Source of the DNA: Nemertoderma westbladi
Taxonomy: Eukaryota > Xenacoelomorpha > Nemertodermatida > Nemertodermatidae
Length of the DNA: 64,000 bases
NCBI GenBank assembly: GCA_032718475.1
Contig: JAUCBJ010001948.1
Coordinates: 52,999-116,998 of the forward strand
Direction: 5' to 3'
In this document: positions 36,016-45,800 of the stretch, one piece after another
Layout: each line of letters begins with the position of its first letter
How positions within the stretch are numbered: position 1 is the first letter of the stretch
The notes under the pieces: model-generated
Told to the model about the DNA's origin: nothing
Seen by the model: the letters and a program-made list of their open reading frames with translations, nothing else
Databases searched by the model: none
Position numbers and translations under genes: made by a program

Positions 36016-37194
36016 TGTTCGCGCTTTTAGACCTTTAGCAGTTTAACCTGCCAAATTTAGGTGTCTTCTAGATTATAAATCGACTTTAGCCTATGACAAG
36101 TATTTGATACACATAAAACTACATTAGCCGAAGCCAGCCTATGCGCGACCATTCACCCACTGGATTTACCCGGGAGAGTGGATTCGGAAGCTCTGACCTT
36201 ATTGCGGTGTAGGTCTACTGTACTATTCGATTGATCGTTAATATATAATCTCTGACAAATATTATTCACTTTCGGGAAATATTAACAGTTCCTTTAGGAC
36301 GTGGCGCTCTAAGTATGTAAACAGAGTTATGACTTACACTAAACACAATGGGATGGCTATTGATTCACGTATAAAGCGCATTCTTTAGGAGATGCTTTGT
36401 TATCTGTCACATTCATGCACACTACCGCACAATGCTGCACACTGATCTGCCGACCTTCACTAAATTTTATCATATATAAGGAGAACAGCAACTGACACAT
36501 GTAGGGCCTATGAAATAGCATTCAATTCACTCCAAAACCACTATAATGTAAGTCGCAATTGCTATATTAACCGGTCTCTCTAACCTTCAGTATATCAAGA
36601 AGATTGGGGTTTTCTGATTATTTATCGATATTCTCCAAATATAACAATATTCCATCAACTGATACAATTAATAACCGACAGTAAATAGCAGTAAAACAAT
36701 GCGGTGAAAGATTGAGTTTATTTGCTATGAGTCTGCTTTGTGGTTTGATAACAGTTATACGTTTCTATGATCAAAGCCGTTCTAATGTTTGGCTAAAGTC
36801 TGAAACACAGAATAATTCCACAGCCGATGTTCTATGCTTAGGAAAAAAGGTAAACAAAGACCATAATGCATTGCGCGATTTCCCGGAGGTTTCTGTACAA
36901 ATAAAATGAAAATCGCTCTGATTGGTCTACCGAACAAAGAACAAAGAAAAAGTTACACGTGGACATATCAGCTGATAGATGTCGTCATCTGAACTACACT
37001 GTATCAAGAGTATTTTGGCGTATTGCGACATAAAATCGCTAGTTATGTCCGCTAAAGTACACATACAGAAGAAATGGCTTTTTATGTCCACTAAAACACC
37101 TGTACAGTAAGGAAACGGCTTTTTATGTCCGCTAAAACACCTACAGAGTTCTTTGCGGGGAAAATAACTAGCTAGATCCGCAAAAGCTTTTACA
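36016..37194 (-). repeat. 5' LTR of family A copy 2
   Basis: It begins on the - strand at 37194 with TGTAAAAGCTTTTGCGG and, by comparison with copy 1, ends near 36016 (about 1.18 kb). It is clearly diverged from the copy 1 LTRs, which are close to each other, so the two copies belong to separate sublineages. Confidence 0.75.
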
Positions 37195-38406
37195 ACTGCG
37201 TAAGAGCCAAAACGGATTTCGACCAAGTAGATCAACAATAGCTCAGATACTTGCACTACGGAGACTGATTGAAGGAATTAAGTCCAAGAATCTCCCCGCA
37301 GTCATGACTTTTGTGGACTTCAAGAAGGCATTTGACTCCATCCATAGAGGTAAAATGCTTGAAATCCTAAGAGCTTATGGAATACCAGAAGTAATTGTTG
37401 CTGGCATTGGATTGCTATATTGTGACACAGAAGCGTAGGTACTCTCACCAGATGGTGAAACTGAGTTTTTCTCAATCCTGGCTGGCGTACTGCAAGGTGA
37501 CACATTAGCACCATTACTATTTGTAATTGTGCTGGATTACGCAATGAGGACGGCCACAAAGGGTGAAGATCTGGGATTCACACTTCAAGAACGCAGAAGT
37601 AGTAGATATCCGGCAACTACAGTCACAGACACCGACTTTGCGGATGACATCGACCTGCTCTCTAATACGCTAGCAGATGCACAGCTTCTACTAAATAAAG
37701 TGGAGAGGGCTGCTAAGGAGGTTGGATTGCATATAAATGCTACCAAGACCGAATTCATGACCTTTAATGTTGATGGAAACTTGACAACCATTGATAATAA
37801 TCAACTAAGGCAGGTCGATGACTTCCAGTACCTTGGATCATGGATAGAGAGCAGCAAAAAGGACATAGAAGTTAGGAAAGCAAAGGCTTGGGTAGCTCTA
37901 TCAAATATGGATACCATCTGGAAATCAAATCTCTCCAGGCACCTGAAGACCAAGTTCTTTCGAGCCACAGTGGAAAGTGTATTTTTATACGGGGGTGAGA
38001 CCTGGACACTGACTAAACCACTTGAACAACGAATTGATGGTTGCTACACAAGACTACTAAGGGCAGCCCTAAACATCAGCTGGAGACAACACATGACAAA
38101 CGCCGAGCTTTATGGTACAATACCACCTGTATCAACCACCCTCCGTGAACGCAGATTAAGATTCAGTGGGCACTGCTGGCGAAGTAAAGACGAGGTCATA
38201 CCAGATCTACTTCTCTGGCAACCAACTCATGGAAAGCGTAGTCGTGGACGACCGGCCATAACATATATAGATCAACTTGAAAGGGATACTGAACTTGGGA
38301 GAAACGAAATTGCGACAACTATGGAGAATCGGGAAGCCTGGAAGGATCTCATTTCCACTGTCCGAGTTCGCTCGACCTAGTAGTAGTAGTAGTAGTAGTA
38401 GTAGTC
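37195..38406 (+). mobile_element. LINE copy 2: reverse transcriptase fragment with (TAG)n tail
   Basis: One frame runs from the LTR boundary: QNGFRPSRST, motif A TFVDFKKAFDS, an in-frame TAG at 37436, then an open 283-codon stretch (37529-38380) with GVLQGDTLAPLLF, catalytic TDFADD, YLGSWI and the C-terminal WKDL end. It finishes in ten TAG triplets (38378-38406). It has the same layout and tail as LINE copy 1 but a clearly different sequence. The 5' end is missing where the family A LTR begins (37194/37195). Confidence 0.88.
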
Positions 38407-38779
38407 TATGGCAATTTTCGTGTTATGGGGCTATTTTTCGAAATAAAAAAAAGACACTTTGATAATTATTTTTGAAGCTTCTTTCCGACATCCTGGGGTT
38501 GAGCTGCGTCGATTGATATACAGTAACTTCCATTGACGGATGGGCTATAGCTTTGGAGGAGTTCACCCGATATACATACTGTACATACACACCTACACAT
38601 ATACAGTACATAGATAGTGAATACTTTTACAGTAAGAATTCCTAACGGTCTTCTAATTAATAAAGATCACTGCCGTTTAAGGAAAATCAAAAAGGGGGGT
38701 AAATTCAAACGAGAACCATGTCCCAAGGCCTGCCATCGGTTACGGTACATCAGTTATAGGCCTACTAATCTAGTTTATA
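38407..38779 (+). other. Intergenic sequence upstream of N6AMT1
   Basis: Between the LINE tail and the methyltransferase start. Short frames only. No clear TATA box or repeat was recognised. It should contain the promoter and 5' UTR of the next gene if that gene is active. Confidence 0.5.
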
Positions 38780-39481
38780 ATGGTAACACCAACGCCGGAT
38801 TTCAGCCATATTAATGTGGACAATGTTTACGAGCCGGCCGAGGATACGTTTCTCCTTCTGGATGCTGTTGAGGAGAACGTAAACGCAATTCTCGAAACGA
38901 AACCCCTTATTTGCATGGAGATTGGCTGTGGTTCGGGTGTCCCTATCGCTTTCCTTTGTAAGCTATTGCTATCCAAACTTAACGATAAACAGACTCCATT
39001 CGCCATCGCGATAGATATTAGCGACTTTGCTTTAACGACAACGAGATTAACTCTCGAAAAAACCAATTCCAACATTTTGTTCGACCTGCTTTGCGTAGAT
39101 TTGGGATCAAGTTTACTTTCGCGGATGAAATCTTCCGTGGATGTTCTGCTCTTCAACCCGCCCTACGTGGAGTCGACACAGTCGGAAGTTTCGGCGTCTG
39201 GATTAACTGCGGCCTGGGCGGGCGGGACTAACGGACGTGCGGTTATTGATCGTTTCCTACCCGTCGTCGACAAACTGTTATCCCCTGTCGGTCTGTGTTT
39301 TATGATCGCGGAGAAACGCAACTCTCCCGGAGATATTTGTAGCACCGCTCTCGAACGATTCTGTCTGAAGGCGGAAATTGTGAAAGAGAGGCGATGCGGG
39401 ATGGAACTCCTCTCGGTTTTAAGATTCTCACGGAAGGTAGATTCCACTACAACCCGAATACCCATACCGTACCAAATATGA
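38780..39481 (+). CDS. N6AMT1: N6AMT1/HEMK2-type methyltransferase, intronless
   Basis: 233 residues, close to the roughly 214 of animal N6AMT1. The N-terminal VYEPAEDTFLLLDA (16-29) is the family signature. SAM motif I is MEIGCGSG (46-53), the catalytic NPPY is at 126-129, and AAWAGGTNGR (144-153) is another hallmark. With TRMT112 as partner, this enzyme methylates the Gln of the GGQ motif in release factor eRF1 and, in mammals, histone H4K12. The whole domain is in one exon, whereas vertebrate genes are split. That fits either a natural single-exon gene or an intact retrocopy; no poly(A) tail or flanking duplication was seen. Possible AATAAA signals lie at 39607 and 39634. It is surrounded by transposons but shows no breaks. 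Confidence 0.9.
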   Translation: MVTPTPDFSHINVDNVYEPAEDTFLLLDAVEENVNAILETKPLICMEIGCGSGVPIAFLCKLLLSKLNDKQTPFAIAIDISDFALTTTRLTLEKTNSNILFDLLCVDLGSSLLSRMKSSVDVLLFNPPYVESTQSEVSASGLTAAWAGGTNGRAVIDRFLPVVDKLLSPVGLCFMIAEKRNSPGDICSTALERFCLKAEIVKERRCGMELLSVLRFSRKVDSTTTRIPIPYQI

Positions 39482-39617
39482 AGTTAATTTTAACGCCAAC
39501 GATTTTTGACTTCCATCATCTGTCAGTTAGTAATCCAACGAAAATGTGTAAAATCAAAAACAAAATCTGAAATGCGCTAATACTTTTTTTACACACAATT
39601 TTTGCCAATAAAAGGTA

Positions 39618-39715
39618 AAATAAGAATAAAGTTTCATTGGCCCAGTTGGCCAGGGGTTACGCGCAAAGTATGTAGACTTATTTCCAATACGGGTCCCCCC
39701 AGAACTATACTCCCT
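39618..39715 (-). mobile_element. SINE 3' fragment, inverted relative to its neighbour
   Basis: On the - strand it reads AGTTCTGGGGGGACC, then TTGGAAAT, then GCGTAACCCCTGGCC, matching in order the 3' part of the adjacent + strand SINE, with a short insertion. The two form an inverted pair. Confidence 0.55.
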
Positions 39716-39990
39716 CAGGTTCCACCTTGGTGTAGTGGTTGCATTGAATTCACATCTCCCGTAGGTCGTGGGTTCGATCCTCACATGGGCCAGGGCAGTT
39801 TTCGTTTCGGCACGAATGCTTTAAAGGGACCAGCCAGGGCGCATCTCTGCCTTGCATCCTTAAGAGGTATAGCTAAATGAGTACTGGAGTTTCCTCTGGA
39901 TAGTAAAGTTCTGGGGGGACCGCACTGGAAATGCGTAATCCCTGGCCTAGCGGCCGAAGAAAATTTACTTTTTTTTTACTTTTACTTTAC
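39716..39990 (+). mobile_element. tRNA-derived SINE
   Basis: The head carries pol III promoter boxes: an A-box-like TGGTGTAGTGGTTG (near 39729) and B box GGGTTCGATCC (near 39771). A roughly 180-bp body follows, ending AAGTTCTGGGGGGACCGCACTGG..., then an A/T-rich ACTTTT-type tail (39960-39990). The tRNA head no longer folds as a tRNA gene. Confidence 0.7.
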
Positions 39991-40419
39991 TCCCAAAGGG
40001 AATCTCGTATTACATTTAAGGGTGCAAGGTACAGTGTGGAAATGAGTCATGGGTAGACCTTTTAAGGGGGATTTAGGTCAAACCTTGGTGGCGAATTAAA
40101 AACTTCAAACGGTTTTTATTTCAATATCATAGTTTTAAAGATATGGCCGTTTAATTACTGACCTTTTAGCTACTAGAATAACGATAATTTAAACATTGAA
40201 CGCCTTTTTCTCAGAAGTGCATATTTTTCACTAAAAACCGATCACCTCCGCACCGCCTTTTCTTAACTGATTCCAATTCTGTTTAGATATTGTAGATAAC
40301 AATTTATACAATATCTTTTCCGCAAACGTTATGACATTATCAAGGTATTAATTAATAAGTAATTAAACAGGACTAAGGATGATCCAACTCTATAGCAAAT
40401 GGAGCGGAAAAAATGAATT

Positions 40420-40491
40420 CACCACCAGCGGGGATTGAACCCGCGTCTCCCGATATACGTTCAGGTATGCTAACCACTACACCACGGAGGC
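40420..40491 (-). tRNA. tRNA-like sequence, probably a pseudogene or SINE head
   Basis: On the - strand the 72 bases fold with an acceptor stem (one U-U mismatch), a D arm around GTGTAGTGGTTAGCAT, anticodon stem CCTGA/TCGGG, T stem GCGGG/CCCGC and a normal T loop TTCAATC. The loop ACGTATA would read anticodon GTA, but position 33 is C instead of U and the body looks like Glu/Val/Asp tRNAs. Eleven-base inverted repeats CTATAGCAAAT flank it (40391-40401 and 40512-40522). Confidence 0.4.
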
Positions 40492-42186
40492 TCCTGCATC
40501 TTTCCGATTGATTTGCTATAGGTGGTAAGCTACGTTACGGTTGCTATTGAATACAGTCCTCCTTACGGATGGATTTAATCTGTATTCTAATACAGTAGCA
40601 GTTATGACCTGTACTACAAACGAATGTTATTGTATATAATTATAATATATAATTATCAAGGTATTGTTTTAAGAATTAGTTTAGTTACGTATTAATGATA
40701 TATTTAGTTAGTTAAATAAATATAGTTATTATATAAACTAATAATTTCATTAAATTAGTGGAATACTTAACAGCTGTATCTCAAAAACGAAAAAGTCATA
40801 TGGCGATGCATATTTAACAATTAAAATACCGCCGTATTTAAAGCCGTATACCGCCGGCCGATGGTTTCCACACCTAAGCGCCCAGCCATCTTACTAGTTT
40901 CCGCAACTTGTCAATCTTTTAGCTCCTAACTTCACGTTCGAACTTTCGAAACATTTGACTCGATAATTATATGATATATTATACCGTATTAATTATGTAT
41001 CGATTCCAATTATTTACCTCGAATGGAGGTGTATCTACTATTAATATTGAACATGTATTATCTGCCCAATCTATTTTAAGTTAAAATTACGGAAAAAACC
41101 ACGGAGAAAACCAACTTTTTCTTTATTTTTTTTAATTATTACTCTAATTATTTATGTGGGATAAATATTTCTCCATTTGACGAAACACCGCCGCGGCCGC
41201 TATGAGGGAGGTGAATACCGCGGTCGCCCCTAAAGCCGCAGGCCATGGCTAACTAATATAGGTTAACGTATGATTCTGAGAAGGTTTTCCACTTTCCATC
41301 CGTTCAAATTTATTTATTTTCGCGTCGGGTCTGCGGGCTGAAATTACAAGACTTTTGATCCAAAAACTTTTCCGAATCTATCCCTTCGACGGACAGGTTG
41401 GAAAGGGGAAGTGGTAAACTACCTTCGTATCGAATGGGGGTAAGATATTTATTAATATTTCGGGTGGAAAAAGGGGCCGTAACTTTATCCGTTTTTGTCC
41501 GTCTTTTTTTATGTAATTCATATTTTCTAAATTTTTAATTCGACAACGCGTGTAGGAATCTGCCAATTATTTTTCGGAACGCGTAAAAGACCACAGGGGC
41601 TACGTTCCTATCGAATGGGGGTACAAAATTTTTTTTGTTTTTCACTCTAGAAGGTTAAGGTACATTTTATACGGTTAATATCGATACGCGGAGAATCCAA
41701 ATATTCTATTGGTTTTGCTGCGCAAAATAAATTAAAAAAAAATGAAGGCCAATATTAAAATTTCGCATTTCAAACTCGCTGCGCGGGAACTCGTTTAGCT
41801 CGAAAACTACTTACCCTGATGAAAAATAATAGTAGGCCTAGTTATACTAAATACTTGTCTGCTTGATATCTAATTGTTATATTTGTCAAACCGAGTGACC
41901 ATGTTAATTTTTAAATATTTTGTAAATACTTCACAAATAACTAACAATTTTGGCAAGTTATACTAAGTTCTTGATAAAATTACAACTTTTCTTTTGACTG
42001 ACACTTTTCATAAATTTGTGTTAAGTATTTGACAAGTAACTAACAAATATGATAAATTATTGAAAATGATTGATACAAATTGCAATTTTTCTTTCAACTG
42101 TCACATTTGATAAAAATTTTGTGAAGTATTTAACAAATCTATTAGGCCTATAGCTTTGAATGCGGCATTACATGTAGATAGGGATC
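40492..42186. other. AT-rich host DNA without a recognised gene
   Basis: Both strands show only short frames. At about 41880-42160 there is a diverged AT-rich tandem pattern: ACTAACAATTTTGGCAAGTTAT-like and ACTAACAAATATGATAAATTAT-like words followed by CAATTTTTCTTT and CTGACAC. Nothing else is supported. Confidence 0.5.
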
Positions 42187-43053
42187 TAGGACACTCCCCC
42201 CCCCCCCCCCCCCCCGGCCCGCCCAAGTAGGACACTTCCCCCCCCCCCCCGGACACTTCCCCTCAGCGTTTCAAAATTGTTTGGTTTTGGTTATAATTTG
42301 GAATATTGGTGCCTAAGATGTTATTCTACATGACAGGTTAGAAAATTTTTATTTTTCGCTATTTAATATTAGTTAATACTAGTTAACAACAAAAAAACTT
42401 GGTTGCGCTTAACACCCTAAGGCTTTTACAGTTTTGAATCCAATCACATGAAAGTTTTTTTATATGATAGATCAAAGATGGGGCAACATAACTATCAGGC
42501 GAAATTTTGTTAAAATATTTCTGCACCGCTAGGTGGCGCTGCAAATTTATGCTAATTTTTAGGTTTTTTATAAATAGTATTAAATTTTATTAACAAAATG
42601 TTTCGAAAAGTTATGCAGGGTGGCTATGTAGACATGCACAGAAAGTTTCAGACTAATTACTGAAAAATTGTAGAAGTAGTAGGGTTTTGAATTTGACAAT
42701 TTAATGAAAAAAATATTTGGAGATAATCGACCTTTTATTATACATAGTAATAGTAATTTCAATAGGAATCCCTAAATGGAAATTGTTATAACTTAAAAAC
42801 TAAAAGAGCTATTAAATAGCGGTTTTCAGATTTGGAAACACATTCAATGGTGCATTATAATAGACCATAAAAAAATTTCGACATATTTTTTACCAAAATG
42901 GTGTACCCCCCCCCCCCCCCCCCCCTCCCTAAGAACAGTCGGGGGGGAAGTGTCCGGGCTGCCGGGGGGGGGGGAAGTGTCCGGGCTGCCGGGGGGGGGG
43001 GGGGGGGGGGGGGAGTGTCCTACTTGAACGGGGGGGAACTGTCCGTACACCGT
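42187..43053. repeat. Inverted-repeat element with long C and G tracts
   Basis: The left side (42187-42270) has C tracts with CAAGTAGGACACTTCCCC and GGACACTTCCCC. The right side (42905-43053) has G tracts with GGGGAAGTGTCC twice and GGGAGTGTCCTACTTGAACG. These are inverted copies of one another about 650 bp apart. G runs exceed 30 bases. The interior is non-coding. It looks like a MITE-like or foldback unit. No target duplication was identified. Confidence 0.65.
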
Positions 43054-43338
43054 AGATAGATAACACCGTAGGCCTACCGGTACTGTTAGTGTCTTTCTCC
43101 CATTAGACACTTCCTGGGAACAGGTTGATGGTGACACAGTGGTGACAGCGACAGGTCAGCAATCAGCCCATACAGATACGCCATACATAACGGTACTGAC
43201 TGATGTCAATTCAACATTACTTTCTCTCTGATTTAAATATATCTGCACTAACTCTCAATCAATTGATTCATATTGGAAGCAATAACCCTGGTGAAAAGAC
43301 CCGTAAGCCTGTGTTCCTCCTATATTATATTTCAACAG

Positions 43339-43515
43339 CCCAGAAAGCCGGGAATACATTTTGAATTAGAGGAGCGTCTCAATGCGGAACAGCAACGTCG
43401 TGGTACTAAAATTATTAGTATTTTGGATTCGGATAGCTTCGGATTTTTAGATCGCTCTGTTGGGAACGCCACAACTACGGATTACACTATGAGAAGCTAT
43501 TACAATGATATTTAA
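43339..43515 (+). CDS. Possible terminal exon of an unrecognised host gene
   Basis: A T-rich stretch ending TATTTCAACAG (43328-43338) looks like a splice acceptor. It is followed by 58 open codons and a TAA. The peptide is hydrophilic, starts PRKPGIHFELEERLNAEQQR and ends TMRSYYNDI, and looks coding. AATAAA is at 43724. I do not recognise the family. Upstream exons were not found: an ATG at 43273 would extend the frame by 22 codons, but those do not look like protein. Confidence 0.4.
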   Translation, partial: PRKPGIHFELEERLNAEQQRRGTKIISILDSDSFGFLDRSVGNATTTDYTMRSYYNDI

Positions 43516-45301
43516 GCAGTCTTAACATACCGGATATCAATCTCCCACATCAGAGGGCGGAAGGTGAAGAACATGGCGGGGCGGTGTTAGTGATGACTGA
43601 TGAGATGTCAGATGTTGCTTCTAGTGGTACTATTGGCACTATGGCCACTGTTAGTTGATTCGGATGTTGGTGCTACCGGTAGTAATAATCGCATGTATAA
43701 GATAATGGTTATGTAACAACCGAATAAAAGTTTACCAAAGTCTTTATAGCTACAAAATTCTATTTTTTGAGCATTTTTCATTCATCATGGAATACGTCAT
43801 GTATTTCATGATGACTTTTTGATTGTGTCTTGAGTACATTATTTTATAAACTGATGATATTTTTTATTGCCTTTGCTCTACCTATACCTCTTCCTTATTG
43901 CTAAACTCTATGATTGTATGCCGAGTGACTGTATGCCACGGGAATTTTTATTGGCTACTTTATTGGTTACTTGCAATTCTTAGTAGAAAATAAGGGGCCG
44001 ACTAGGCAGTAACTTAACAAATATAGTGTTAATTTTCAATAGGGTACGTAGCGTCTGGGAGACTTATTTAAACATTCTTAAATAGCTCTGTATAAAATAA
44101 TAAATCATAATCAATCAATAATAATAAATCTGAAACCTTAACCATTGGATAGAGGATAGATTCTAATTTGTGAAATAGGAAAGAACTTGGAGAACAGTAG
44201 TGCAAGAACAGTAGTGCAAAATGCACTTAGTGCAAAATGCACTTAAAACGTGCACATTTTTTCTATATTTCAAACACAATTATTTCCAGATCGATTTCTC
44301 ATAGAATGTTATTTTTTGGATTAAATCGTAGGTTGGAGTGATTCTAACTATAATCTTAACATTTGTTTAAATTTGTATGTATATAAAGTTAGTTAAAATT
44401 TCCTTGAACATAATATAGTCCAAAATCGCAAATGTCGCGATTTATTAAATTTGATTTTTGACACTTTTAGCGACTGATCATACACCATCATAGATCGGTA
44501 GAGGATAAACATAAGTGTGTTAAATAGGAACCACCTTTAGGATCCGCTAAAGTGCACTTTACAAATAAGTGTGCAAAAGTGCAAAAATTTTAATAAGGTC
44601 AAATAGTTCAAGAAGGTAAAATAGTTCAATACATTGCTTTCTGTGAAAAGGTTCAACAGACATCACATATGGCAAAAAACAGATGTGATATTAAATACAC
44701 TTTAAACAATAAATAGAGATCAAATAACAAATGGACCACACAAATAAAAATCCGCACAATTTTGTACTTATTATATCGCTTCAAATTAATTCAACAGTGG
44801 ATATTTGGGAGAAGGGGGAAGTTACAGTGTGAATTCGGGGGAAGTTTGGTGAACTGCATTTATGCAGTGAATCCAAACTTCCCCCTTTGAGATATCATAT
44901 ACTTATACGCTGGGGTGTCGGGGAAATATTTGTTACTGTCAGTCACCCTTTGCTTCCATTTATCCTATCCTATATTATTATTACTCCAGTCAGTAATTTA
45001 AGTCAGATAAGAAATCAGTAATTTAGAACGCTAAACTGTCTTTCATGCAAACAAAATTCTAACTAAAGACGGGTGAATGACCTATTACCATGGAAATAAT
45101 TTTAAATATAATTATATATCAAATATTTGGGGAGGCTTCCAAGTTAAACCCCAAAACATATTATTTCGTTACATACAGTAAATAACGTTCTCTTCTTCCT
45201 CTCATAATAAAATTTAAATGAAAATTCTCTGATTGCTGTAACATTTATCAACCAAAATGTGTGAAAAGTGTACCACACGCCCGCCCAAACAGCCGCAAAC
45301 G
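43516..45301. other. Intergenic AT-rich DNA before the family B element
   Basis: No convincing gene. Noted inside: a cluster of AGTGCAAAATGCACTT palindromes (44200-44260), more GTGCA words (44550-44590) and a strong hairpin at 44837-44885. The last bases, CATAG (45302-45306), are the target duplication of the next element. Confidence 0.55.
44837..44885. repeat. 49-bp near-perfect hairpin
   Basis: GGGGGAAGTTTGG at 44837 pairs with CCAAACTTCCCCC ending at 44885, and ACTGCAT pairs with ATGCAGT around a two-base loop. Mismatches are confined to a few bases in the middle of the stem. Position alone does not tell whether it is an RNA hairpin or a DNA foldback. Confidence 0.75.
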
Positions 45302-45306
45302 CATAG

Positions 45307-45715
45307 TGTACAAAATATTATTTCATTATGTATTTTGTTATATAAGAAAGCGTTTGTTTTTGAATCTCGCTCTTCTTTTAAGTTATTTTTAGTATGACGT
45401 AAGTAATTATCCGATTACAGTCATTCTGATATGAAGTGGGTACCGGTTTATGTTTTTATTATTATTCTTTTAACTTGCTTATGACTACGTTGATTTCTGC
45501 TGTGTATGTCTGTCATGGTGTCAGTAAATAGGCCTAAACAACATGTATGTATGCTATACCCTTAATTGAATAAATGAATCAGGAAGTATTTTTACTTAAC
45601 CCCTTATTATATAAATCGCTCTCCCAAATGCTATCAAACACATACGCGGTAACAACAAACCATCGCGTTTATTTTAAGTCTGGAAATCGCAACTACCCTG
45701 TGTTATTTCGGGACA
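45307..45715 (+). repeat. 5' LTR, family B
   Basis: 409 bp, TGT...ACA. A TATA-like TATATAAG lies at 45339-45346 and AATAAATGAATC (possible poly(A) signal) near 45570. It matches 51537-51945 by eye over its whole length. Confidence 0.95.
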
Positions 45716-45718
45716 AAA

Positions 45719-45736
45719 TGGTGCGGTGACCCGGGA
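45719..45736 (+). promoter_or_regulatory. tRNA primer-binding site, family B
   Basis: TGGTGCGGTGACCCGGGA begins three bases after the LTR. TGG would pair with the CCA end of the primer tRNA. The tRNA identity is not assigned. Confidence 0.75.
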
Positions 45737-45800
45737 TCACCGGACAGCCGGAACTTTCTGACACACATTAGGCCTAACTGTATTCTACTATTAACCAGCT

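Larger units (their letters stand above)
19436..37194 (-). mobile_element. BEL/Pao family A copy 2, about 17.8 kb, all ORFs broken
   Basis: Read on the - strand: LTR (37194 to 36016), leader, gag (34032 to 31240), pol (31197 to 25803), a long 3' region, accessory ORF (21289 to 19743), purine tract and 3' LTR (19665 to 19436). The end repeats 36965-37194 and 19436-19665 are equal in length (230 bp) with two visible mismatches, so the copy is not old even though its coding frames carry several breaks. The 3' LTR stops after 230 bp and looks truncated. At nearly 18 kb it is very large for BEL/Pao. About 2.8 kb (23011-25802) is absent from copy 1 and includes a satellite array. Confidence 0.88.

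Noticed and set aside
42844-43137. - strand ORF with poly-Pro and poly-Gly
   Set aside because: The amino-acid runs are translated G/C tracts. No coding signal lies outside them.
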